Origin: Toxotes chatareus
Taxonomy: Eukaryota > Chordata > Actinopteri > Toxotidae
Assembly (NCBI GenBank): GCA_016801885.1
Contig: JAFBJY010001397.1
Location: 1-64,000, forward strand
Length of the DNA: 64,000 nucleotides
Direction: 5' to 3'
Below, piece after piece: positions 34,235 to 45,100 of the stretch. The first letter of the stretch is position 1. Each line of letters starts with the position of its first letter. The notes under the pieces were generated by a model that ran no database searches, was not told the origin of the DNA, and was given only the letters and a program-made list of their open reading frames with translations. Both the position numbers and the translations under genes were made by a program.

Positions 34235-37200
34235 ACTAATCACTTTTTTGTCTTTTATTTCATATGATTTAACAGTTCAGTTGACAAATGTGCACATAAG
34301 TAAAAAAATTGTAACTCTGAATTTTTACTCTAATTTGCTATATTTTACATACCAACTCAGTTTTAGCATTTACACGAACAAGGAATTTCTTTACCTGCAA
34401 TGATTTTATAACTACTGCAGGGGTCACTATTGGGTGACCAACACAGTATCAATACAGTGCCGACACAGTTTGTTTAGTGTGTCAATACACTCCTTGAGGT
34501 ATCATCGTCCCATCACTACTACGGCATACTTAATCTGAAAGGTTTTCTGGGTGCTAGACATGTTTGTCAGTATTGTTACAAGACTTTTGAAAACTCTCAC
34601 ATGCACAGCTGCTCGGGCTACTGCCCCATCTGCTGTGACCTCTGTCCGGTTGGAGAGGATCACAGGCGTGTATACTGCCAGGACTGTGGCAGGACGTGTT
34701 GTATGCCTTTGTGCTTTTCCAGACACAAAGAGCCTCAGCAGAGGGGTGAAAAGCAAATCAGTACTTGAAATATGATTAAAATATGTAGGGATTGCAAAAA
34801 TCTGTACACTGTTCGGTTTACACTGTCAGTAAAAGTCTTACACCTGTCCTCTAAAGATGTGTCACATCTGTGGGGAAAAAGTAGCCCTCAACAGCTTGAG
34901 CACGGAGCAGCACCAATGCTACATCCAGCCTCTCCCGCCAGTGACAGAGCACAGTGAGAAATTGATTTATTATGATTTTGAAACATTTGTAGACAAGGAA
35001 GGGGTGCACGTCCCTTACTGGGTGTGCACCAAAACGTGGAAGGGTAAAGAGTGGGCCTCTTACGGTTTAGACTGTGTAAGAGACTTTCTCCTGCATTTTA
35101 GGAGACCTCTTTACCAGGGAGCCACGTTTATAGCTCACAATGCACGAGGTTTTGATAGCTACCTGATCCTCAACTGCATGACAGAACTGGGTTACAAACC
35201 TTCTCACGTCATCATGCACAGCAGTAAAGTTCTGAGTTTCACAGACCCTGATTTCTGTTTAAAATTCATTGACTCCTTATGTTTTCTCACCATGTCTCTA
35301 AACACTATGCCCAAAGCCTTAGGTTTTAGCGACCAGAGCAAGGGATTCTTCCCTCACAGGTTCAGCTCAAAGGAGCACCTGAGATACGTCGGACCCTACC
35401 CTCCTCCCGAAAATTATGGTGTAGAACGCATGACAGCGCATCAGCGAACAGAGTTTAACAGTTGGTATGAAACAGCTTCTCAGGGCATCTTTCACTTTGA
35501 AAAGGAAGCCCTGCAGTACTGTAAAAATGATGTCGCTATCCTGTTAGAGGGATGTGCCAGATTCAGGAACCAGTTTCTCAAAGATACTGGGGTGGACCCT
35601 TTCAGCAGCGTGACTATCGCCTCTGCATGAAAGTGTTTCTCACCAATTTCCTGCCCCCCTAAATCCTTAGCCGTACCTTCAGCTGTCACATTCTGCTCTG
35701 TCCCTCTCCTGCCCTGCTGCTCAGCCACACCCCTCATCAGCCCAACTACTTCCACCTGCATCTGTCACCTGCTCACCATCTCCAATCAAGCCAGTATATA
35801 TGCAGTTTCACTCCTCTCACTCATTGTCAGATCACCCGATAACTACAGGCGCCAGTGTTGTTACTATTCAAGCGCCTCCATCCAGTGGTTAGAGTGGGTA
35901 GCACATACAGAAAACAGATTTATCCAGCATGCGTTGAACAGAGGTGAAAAATAAATTGGCCCTTACTTTGTAGATGGTTATGCCGAAATTGATTTTGTAA
36001 AGTACGCATGGGACATGCCCTTTGACAGGAGCCCCTATGAAGCACTGCATGAAGCTACTAAAACCATTTACGGCGCGTCCAGACGATCGTCATGAGAGAG
36101 CATGATTGGTCAGAGATGAAAAGTTCTCATCCTGGGGTGAAAGCATTTCTTGAATGCTTTTGAGCCCCTGAACCTCTCTCCCCATGTCAAGCTCTTTACG
36201 GAGGCAGGACCTGCGCCGTGAAGTTGAGACACACGGCTGCCTCTGACAAAACCGTGCAGTATGTGGACATGACATCTCTGTACCCCTACGTTAACTGTAG
36301 CTTTCCGTACCGACTAAGCCACCCTACCATCATATCCAAAGACTTTGATGACCCACGAAACTACTTTGGGCTCATCAGCGCCGTCATCTACCCTCCTTGC
36401 GGTCTCTTTTTCCCCCATACTGCCTTACAAAACATCTCAAGGTAAATTGGTGTTCACCCTCTGCCACACGTGTGTTGAAACAAACAATCAGACATCCTCT
36501 TGCAAACACGATGATGAGGCTAGAGTGTTGACCTGGGTGTGGGTCAGCATTGAATTCAACAAAGCTCTGGATCGGGGTTACAGTCGCTGAGATTAATGAG
36601 GTGTGGCACTTTGACAGACGTAGTGATTCCATCTTTGTCAACTACATACATACTTTTCTGAAAGGAAAGCAGGAGGCTTCGGGGTACCCCCCAGAGGCGT
36701 GTGATGAGGAAAGCCGGGAAAAGTACATCAGAGACTACCGGCTCCATCAAGGCATTCAATTAGACGCTAGCAAAATAGAGCCAGGAGACAGGTGTCTAAG
36801 CTCTGCCTCAACAGCTTCTGGGGTAGGTTTGCCCAAAGAACCAATATGACAAGAACTCAGAAAGTCAGTGAACCGGAGCAGTTTTCCGCTTCATGTTTTC
36901 AGGACAGTACCATGTCAAGTACTTTGCCTTCCTCAGCGACAAAACTGCTATGGTTCAGTGGAAATACCACGAACGATGCGTTGTACCTCTTGGCAGATCC
37001 AGTAATGTTTTCATCGCCACCTTCACCACCGCCTACGCCCGTCTCAAGTTGTACGGGTATCTGGAGTAATTAGACAGGGTCCTCTATACCGACACCGACA
37101 GCGTGATTTATTTGGTGAAAGAGGGAGAGTCCCCCTTGGAACTGGGTCATTATCTGGGGGATTTGACGGATGAGCTGGGAGGTGACAGCATTCAAGAATA

Positions 37201-37460
37201 TGCCGCCGCTGGTCCCATAAGTTATGCCTACCAAACTAGAAATAGTAAAAAGGTAGTGATGCGCATCAAGGGTATCACTCAGACCCGAGAGTGCAGTGAG
37301 CGAGTCAACTTCAATACTGTGAAAGAGCTGGTGGAAGGTTATTTGGATGAGTCTAGGGAGAGGAAGGGGGTGATTCATATCCCTCAGCAAAACATCACTA
37401 GGGATAAAAAGAGACCGCTCCTGAAAAATTCAGCATTCCAGAAAAAGTTTAGAGTGGTGT

Positions 37461-37643
37461 ATGACAAAAGACGTCTGTTTAGCGACAGAACAAGTCTACC
37501 TTTCGGATATTGATCATATCACCATGTCTGTGATGGAGGAAATTAACTTTGATCTTCAACTTACTGCACCTTTTTCATGTCTGGTGGTGGGACCCAACAG
37601 TTGTGGGAAAACCTATTTTGTAAAAAAGTGTTTTAGAATATAG
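37461..37643 (+). pseudogene. A32/FtsK-like ATPase, right copy (truncated)
   Basis: The N-terminal 60 residues including Walker A VVGPNSCGKT are retained. After FVKKCF a deletion of about 890 bp (left 15,510-16,405) joins to the tail of the following small gene, removing Walker B. The start overlaps the polymerase end as in the left copy. Confidence 0.85.
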
Positions 37644-37654
37644 GAGAATATGTA

Positions 37655-37930
37655 GGAGGACTTAATAGAAAATGTCTCTGAAGATGACCCAGAAAATGTT
37701 TCTCCTCCCACCCCAGCAGTTGAGCCGTCTGACCCGCCCTGAATCTTCTACTTCTATCAGACAGCCGAAGAGGATTTGGATGTTCAAATGAGAGAGATTT
37801 TAAGTGAACGCGGATTGAGTTCTTATGGAAAAATTAAAAAATACGCACATCAACAGTTTCGTCGTCTCAAAACGGATGACATGCCTGGCCTTTGGCAGGG
37901 GGAAGACCAAGTAGAGAAGAAAACCTCTCC
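37655..37930 (+). pseudogene. Small Polinton-like gene, right copy
   Basis: An open reading frame segment carries MREILSERGLSSYGKIKKYA and RRLKTDDMPGLWQGE, with an acidic Pro-rich lead (NVSEDDPENVSPP) in another frame. It is better kept than the left copy at 15,250-15,520, where stops interrupt it. It resembles a short conserved protein of Polinton-like elements; its function is unknown to me. Confidence 0.4.
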
Positions 37931-38009
37931 ATGATGGATTAGACCACTGGAAGAGGGAGAGGATAAAAAGACAGGAAAAACCTTCTGCATGGATCAACTT
38001 TTCCCCATA

Positions 38010-38980
38010 AATGTAACAAATGACTTATAGTCTGTCCTTTTCTTAATAAAATCTTTATTCAGTGTTCACAAGTCTACAGTATATTTTTTTTATTATGCAT
38101 TTTATTATGCAAGGGAAAAATGGGGGAAGGGGGGAAGAAAATAAATCAAATAGGATCATCTGTATCAATCTTTAAACATTTGTAAAAAGCAAGTCAGGTG
38201 GGTAAAAGACTTTCGGATACAGCGTTTCTATTTTTTCACAAAGTCAGAGACAGTCATCATTTTTGGATGCATCCTGGTGGTACAAAGACAGTACACGCCG
38301 AAGCGATGATCCATGAGGCACGCTGGCAGAGAAGATAAAGGCAGTTTTGGCCACAGGTGGTGGACGGGGGGGGTGTTGCAGCTGTTGATTGGTTGAAGCT
38401 GTCGGTATAATATTTCAGTAGATCAGTTTTCCAAAAACTGCAAGATACTTGAAGGGTAATGAGCAAAGTCAAGGGCAGACCGTAAGAGTCGAAAAAAGGT
38501 GGCTATGCCATTTTCTTCCAGAGTTAAAGCCAGCCAGTGTTCACCAAGCATGTGAGACAGGGTGTGTGTTGATGATGATAAAAATACGCCGGGGTTCTAA
38601 GTCAGCAAAGGGAGCTGGTCCGAGGCCCACACACTGCAAAAAACATCACCCAGCATATGATGCAAAAGATTTTCCAGCTAATGATTATCCTTTTTTTTTT
38701 TTTTTTTTTTTTGGGATAATAATAATCCACCAGCACCTGTCGTTTAGAGTTGATCTCCAAAATGGAATCTTAACAAGCGTACACAAACAGAGTAGTAGTG
38801 TGGGGGCAGGGGAACTCTGAATCTCTTCTCCAGTCTCAGATTTCTATTGGAAATGGGGGACGAAGCGTTCTCCCGAGTTGAGATTGAATACAAAGAGTAA
38901 CATTTGTTAAATTCTTGATGGTTGATGCTCAGAGGTAAAGCTTTGAGATGCCTCCCAGTGGCCACGTACATGTTTTAAAA
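38010..38980. other. Right copy of Polinton-like 3' region
   Basis: Mirror of 14,229-15,120. No gene recognised. It includes a poly-T run at about 38,691-38,712. Confidence 0.5.
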
Positions 38981-39168
38981 TTCTCCTATTTCTTTATATT
39001 TATTTCATCTCATGTCGTCTTGGGTGGGAGAAGGGGCATGAATGTAGGGGGTGGGGTGGAGGAAGTGATGTCATAAACAGGGTGGGGCTCAGGCCACATG
39101 GTCAGGTCGGTCAGGGGTGGAGGGAGGGTTATCAATCATTTTGACAGAACCGTGTACTCTTACTCTCT
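38981..39168 (-). repeat. Polinton-like terminal repeat, right-arm copy
   Basis: Mirror of 13,961-14,228, ending tactctct at 39,168. It is shorter because of an internal deletion (the GACC run and one motif copy are missing). The second terminus of this element copy is absent, because the palindrome edge lies inside the element. Confidence 0.8.
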
Positions 39169-41399
39169 TATGAGATCCTTTGGTTAATGCACCTGTGCAC
39201 ATTTTTATTTCCCTTATCAATAAAATCTCTGCCTGAGATCATCTCACCTCCATATGTAAGACCTGCTGCTGTCAGTCAGGAGAGATTAACATTCTTTTTG
39301 TACCAAACCTCATTCAACCTCTGATATTTTCTCTTTTTCTTTGAAGATGACATCTCAAATCAAATTTTTTTCTTTTAATAATTATCACTACACTTTAAAA
39401 CACATGTGCTTTAACCTCCAAATGATATTGAACTGCTTTAGTCTGGAATGCAACCCTTTTAGTTTATCAGGCTCAGCACTGAACCACAATAAATGTGAAA
39501 GTGTTTGGAGCTGCTCGTGTTTTCTTCTCTGACATGTCAGTTTTTTAGAACAGCCTGCTCCAGACAGACATACATCATTCACCATGTCAAACTCCTTCCA
39601 TTTCATAGTGATTGGTTTAACTGTTCTTCAAGAGAAGTTCAGTGACTTGGAAATTCTCTTGTATCTAGCCATTGATTTCTGCTTTCCAATCTGTCTTCTG
39701 TCTGTTCAGTCTGTCAGTGTTGTTCTGTCTTCATGGTGGAGAGTTTCTCTGCTCACTCACCAAAAGCTGGGTCCTCCAGATGCAGGTGTATTTATACTAC
39801 AATCACCTGAAAGCCCTTGGCTGCACACAGGTGATCTCCATTTATCTAATTATGTGACTTTTCAAACCAGCTGGCTTCACCATTGATGGTTTAGATGTGT
39901 CCTGAGTGTTTTGTGTTTTACATTATTAATTAATTCAGATCACATTATTGAGATCTGTTTAACTTTGTCATTAAATGGACTTTTTTCTATTGAGTGTCAA
40001 AAGAAAATAAATTCCCTTTGATTCAACGTTATGTTGTTGTACAACATTGAATCAAAGGAATTTAATTTCAAGCAGGTGAAACACCTGCACTTTAAATCAA
40101 CAGCTACACAATGACATAAACCTTTAACAGAAAAAAGAAGAAGAAAAGTATTAATCCATTTAAATAAGAAACTGTAGATTTTAGTGACACTTTCCAAAGT
40201 AAGTGAGTTGTTCTCTCTCACACACTCCTTCTCTCTCTGTTCTGGCCTCTTAAATAAAGCTTGATAAGCAGTGGCAGTTATTTCTATGGTAGTTCACCAG
40301 AGAAACACATCACACATACTTCTGAAGTATTCAGATTCCTTCAGTTTTTGCAGACTTCACTGTTGTAGATTTAATTTTAAATAGATAAAATCAGCATTTT
40401 GTTAATCAGTCAGTATAGAGTGAAAATGGGCCTGATTCACATTTGGTTAATTATCTATTTGAAATTTATTTGCTTTTGTGACTTAACAATAGGATGAAAA
40501 AATACAGCACAGAAACTTCTCCCTTCACCATCTTTTAGTGGAGAGCGTGGTACAAAGTCATGTTAGGAGCCGACAGTCTCTCCCTCCTTCCTCGTGTTTC
40601 TGGGAGAACCTCCCTAGTGTTTCTTGTTTGTCCCCTGTTTGTCTGTGTTCTTGTCTGTGTGTGTGTGTGTGTAGGCCTGGGTGTGGTTGACTTACTTTGG
40701 GTTTCCCTCCAGAGCTCCTGCTCACCTGTCTGCAATCACCTCATCAGCCACACCCTCAGCCTGCAGTGTATTAACACCACTTCTTCTCTCCACACCATGT
40801 TGTCAGTTCACAGTAGTGTTAATACTCCTGTTAATGATAATGTTTGATGTGTGCAGGTGGATAAAGCTCAGTGTTGAGTAAATGGAGAAGCTGAATTCTC
40901 CCTCCACCTGTGTCTGTGACACAGAGTCTGACACTTCACATAAATTCTACTAGTGAAGACAATAAACAGTGTGTGTCCCACTGCTGATCACTGTAAACCT
41001 CCATTTCTGTCAGGAAGACATATGAACTGGATTCTCTCATCCTGTTGTCCTTTGCTTTTTCCTTTACCTTCAGTAGCAACTTACAAATACACTTTAACAT
41101 TTGTTTCACAGTTTAATTTGATGTAATGTTGTAAACAAATGATGTAAACAAATATTTGATCAGTTTACTCAGTCCTGTTCTATCCCACCACATTGTGTCC
41201 TCTCAGAGATAATGATGCCATCTATTAGGTTCAGTGATAAAAATCTGTTTAACCTGTTAGAAATCAAAGGGCAGGTGCATTTCTGCTGATTAGAAATAAT
41301 GAATTAACTTGACTCCACTGAATGAGAAGCTCATTGTCGTTCAGTCCTTGTGTGGTCTGAGGTTTCCTCCTGATCCATGTTCTATCACAGAGGTGAACC
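39169..41399. other. Noncoding right-arm sequence
   Basis: Mirror of 11,260-13,960. It contains the conserved hairpin near 40,010-40,060 and a short GT run near 40,655. No gene. Confidence 0.55.
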
Positions 41400-42172
41400 A
41401 TGCACTTCAACACAAGACTTGTGAAACACAGTGGCATGCTGGGAGAGCTTCTAAAACAATATGAAGACAAACTAAAGACAGTTCAGAACCAGACCAGAGA
41501 ATATAGGAGCATGATCAAGGAGTGCAATGATAGCACATTGTGCATGTGGACTTTTCTGAGGGGTGGAGATGTAAGTATAGTTCTGAGGTGCAGTCATGCC
41601 ACTTTGGTCAGAACCTCCCACAGCTCAACCTGCACACTGGCATGTACTATACAAAAGAACAGAAGACAGGCTTTTGCACAGAATCAGAATCCAAGCGACA
41701 AGATGCATCTGCCATTTGGACTCACATGGAACCAGTCCTGAAAGATATTCGTTTAAAGTTTCCAAAAGTTGATACAATTCACTTTTGGTCAGATGGTCCC
41801 AGCAAGCAATAAGAAAACAAGAATAACTTCTCTCTCCTCTGCAGTGTCCCTCCAACTCTAGGTTTCAAGAGAACAACCTGGAACTTCTTCCCCACCTCAC
41901 ATGGGAAGGGAGCACCAGATGGCATAGGAGGTACTGTGAAAAGGACTACAGACAGCCTTATACTGCGGGGGAATGACATTGTGAATGGGTATATTTTCCA
42001 TGATATGGTTGGCAGAAGCCTCTCCAGCACTAAGTTCTATATAATTACTGAAGCTTACATGCAGCCATGTGATGCGCTCCTTTCTCTACCACTAAAATCT
42101 GTACCTGCAACAAGGAAACTCCATCAGGTCATACCGACACACCAAAATGACTCTTTTATTATGATTATTTGA
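41400..42172 (+). pseudogene. DDE-transposase-like gene, right copy (C-terminus lost)
   Basis: Mirror of 11,252-10,640. Keeps MHFNTRLVKHSG, then HVDFSEGWRCKYSSEVQSCHF (frame change near 41,535) and HFWSDGP (41,785), which the left copy has lost. After a stop at 41,812, WNFFPTSHGKGAPDGIGG follows. The gene ends in noncoding DNA at HQNDS because about 820 bp (left 9,825-10,645) are deleted; both deletion edges share aatgact-like microhomology. Asp in VDFSE, Asp in WSDGP and the DG motif could be a transposase catalytic triad. This is a structural guess. Confidence 0.6.
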
Positions 42173-45100
42173 TATTTGATGTTATGGGAGTTATTGCCTA
42201 AATGTACCTTACACCTTTTTTTTTTTTTTTTTTGGAGTAAATAGTTAAATAAAGTTCTTAATCAAGAAGGCATTGACTTGAGTGGTATAAATTTTGGAAA
42301 TGTATGTTGTAATGAGGCCACTGTCACCACCGTCAGATTAGTGTCACCACCGTCAGAGGCAGATTTAATTTGTTTTAAATAAATATGCTTACAATTTTTC
42401 TTCATTGCTGTTGAGTTATTAAAGTACTCGTCTCTTTTAATACAAAAATGTTTGTTAAATAAAAAATTACTTTTCCTAATTTGCTTAAAGTAGATGAAGT
42501 TTGATGTTAGATATTTTAGAAGAGTATATGTACAACAATTTAAAAATTTGTATAAAGTGAATATTCAAGTAACTTAATTTCAGAATTAAAACCAGTTTTA
42601 TCTAAATTCCCAAGAATCAGAGGTATATATCACCATGAACGCAGAACTTTCATTCTGGTTTCAAAAGGGAACATATTGTTTGGGATGTAGTGAACTTGAC
42701 TGGGACCACAAGAGACAAGGAGGCGTGGCTTCCAAAACCACAGCGCAAGCTTTCTAAACAAATATGCCAGAAGGTGAGTGGCTGGAAATGTGACATCTAA
42801 AATCAATATACTCCTCGTTCTAACAAATAGTGTTTTCCATTGTGGAGGTGTACTCACATTAAGCCATGCTGTGAACAGCCACTATCACTAAAGCTGTGCT
42901 GGAACGCTGCAAGTGTTTCTTCCACTTTACTGCACAGCAAACTGATTTGTTCATCTGAACCAATAATAAAGTGATGCTAACTCACTGAGAAACACATTTC
43001 ATTTTCTTACAACCTTTTCATAGTTTAAAAGAAACAGCAAAAAGTTTGCTTTGCATTAGTAGTAACATAACAGTTGTAATGTGGCTGAAAATGATCAGTA
43101 AACAGTGAAATAAGGCTGATATCTGAAAGTCCAAACTGGAACAGAGGAGTGAAAGTAAACCCCAGATCACAGAGGTTCAGGTAGAAGCTGCAAAAGTCTT
43201 GAGAGCTGAAAACAGAGAGAATTAAAAATAAAGCTTTCTCTCTAGTCTACAGCATAGACACACAGGAGTGTAGTGACTGCAGACACAGCTAAAGGGAGGA
43301 GAATGTCATAGGTTGGCAATGGTCAGCTCTGCTACCAAGCAGGACCAACACAGTGCAATTTGGCACAGCTACCCTGCTAACTCCTGTGAGGCTGTAAAGG
43401 AAATGCATGCCATCACAGCTTATGTGCTAATGGAAAAAGCCCATAATATGCTACTTTTCAGGGCACCTCTGTAACAACCTTAAGCTTCTGAACATCTACC
43501 ACAACATCCCTAATTCACTTTCCACTGGAAACATTGATGCCTCTGCCTCCACCTGATTTCCTGTCATCTCTCTACTGTCCATAATAAAGGCATAAAAAAC
43601 CCAAATCACTTAAAGATATACTCACATTCCCATTTCCACATTCAAAGCACTGGTGTTTGATCTAATTCTTCCTGCTGTCCATACTGGCTGCCAGGAGACC
43701 CCTTCTTTAAAGAATTTCTGTGGAAATGATAGGCCACAAAATCCACAGTCCTATTATTGTGCAAATAGTAATTCCAAAATTCATCAGCATTGTTAAACAA
43801 AATCAAGTGGGTATCTTCAAATGTTTGTCTTTTAGTGCAGAGTTTCCTCTCTGTGTTGCCATCTCTCCACCACAGCTTTGCAAGGAAACATTAGGTGTAG
43901 AAACACAAAGAGGGAATTTTGGACTAAAAATACCTGGAAGATAGAAACTTGATCTACTCAGACAGTTGAAGCCTCATGTTTGCTTCTTTTCAACTCTGGA
44001 AGTCAACTTTTCCACAGGACAGGGACTGTGGATTTTATGCTCCATCATTTCCATTAGAATTTCTTTAGAAAGGATCTTGTTGCAGACAGTACAGACTTCC
44101 CAGATATCCTTTCCTTTAACACAAACTACAGTGCATCACACCAAAAAAAAATTAAGTTGAGCAACCATGACAATATCTCACAGTCATGATCAGCATAGAA
44201 AAAACCTCAATATTGTCCATGAATGATAAGCACACAATCAAACCGCTGGGCTTTTGGGTATGATTAATTGTCGTCCCAATTTCACAAAATATCGTTTGGA
44301 CAAAACATTTAAAAAAATTAATTTCTAAACTAGACACTGACATGAACTACTAACATGTACTGACTTACTGAAAACCTTGGAGGTGATCTGGACTTGGACC
44401 TGTAGTGTCCTCTTGTCCTTGTAACAGCAGTAGCTCCTCCCTTCCTTGTCAATAATTGTGCAGAAATATCTGAGTGGTTCTTTCTTCCTAAATCATGAGC
44501 AAGTCCTGTCCAGTCCAACTGTTTCTGCTCCTGTTTGACTTCTGAACTTGTCTCTGGCTGTGTGTCCACTTACTGCAGCCTGTGACATCAGACTGTAGAA
44601 TGCTGATACATCAAAGGCATCAAAGGACAAACACACACACACACACACACACACACTCATGCACACATACTGGTGCTTATGTCTTTGTGAGGACACTTGC
44701 TGACATAATGCATTCCCTAGCCCTTACCCTAACCCTAACCAAAACCCAATTCTAACCCTGAAACCAAGTCTCAACCCTCAAACAGCAACATGAACACAGA
44801 TGGAAACACTGCAGAGCTGCTTTGGATGGTTTAACAGGTAGAGATCATCAAATAATGGAATGACCTGATACCTTCATCTGTTTCCATAAACACATGGAGG
44901 AAATCTCCCAAACACAAACTTAACCACAATGTGATTCACAGGTAACAAACACATTTGCATGTAAACTCTCACACCAGCATAAAAATAAGTCATTGTTTTA
45001 GGATCTGAAGAAGAAGATCCAGGATGAAGGAGATCAGGAGACAGGAGTCCCACAAAAAAGCCTCTATTTCAACCACAGAGGGGCGCTATACCATCAGTAA

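Larger units (their letters stand above)
31706..34518 (+). mobile_element. hAT superfamily DNA transposon, copy hAT-2
   Basis: The termini tagtgatgggacga and tcgtcccatcacta form a perfect 14-bp inverted repeat. The 8-bp target duplication ctacggca lies at 31,698-31,705 and 34,519-34,526. The left arm has the uninterrupted site (tatgccgtagtaatg near 19,566-19,580). Length 2,813 bp. It shares only the first bases of the terminus (tagtgatg) and a related transposase with hAT-1, so it is a different family. It sits inside the polymerase pseudogene and is private to the right arm. Confidence 0.96.
30764..37513 (+). pseudogene. Polinton-like family B DNA polymerase, right copy (split by hAT-2)
   Basis: Inverted duplicate of 16,530-20,927 without the upstream exons. 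The main exon starts after tttacag at 30,763. Preserved better than the left copy: exonuclease I YDFETF, exonuclease II HNARGFDS, exonuclease III YCKNDVAIL, motif A YVDMTSLYP (near 36,265), and motif C YTDTDS, which reads here as TDTDS(V) before a stop-shifted join near 37,070. Damage: hAT-2 at 31,706-34,518; a missing segment of about 420 bp near 30,850; a frameshift near 34,765; the shared repeat insertion near 35,680-35,880, here with stops; and others near 36,060, 36,450, 36,590, 36,850 and 37,068. It ends ...LPFGY at 37,513, overlapping the ATPase start. Confidence 0.85.
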
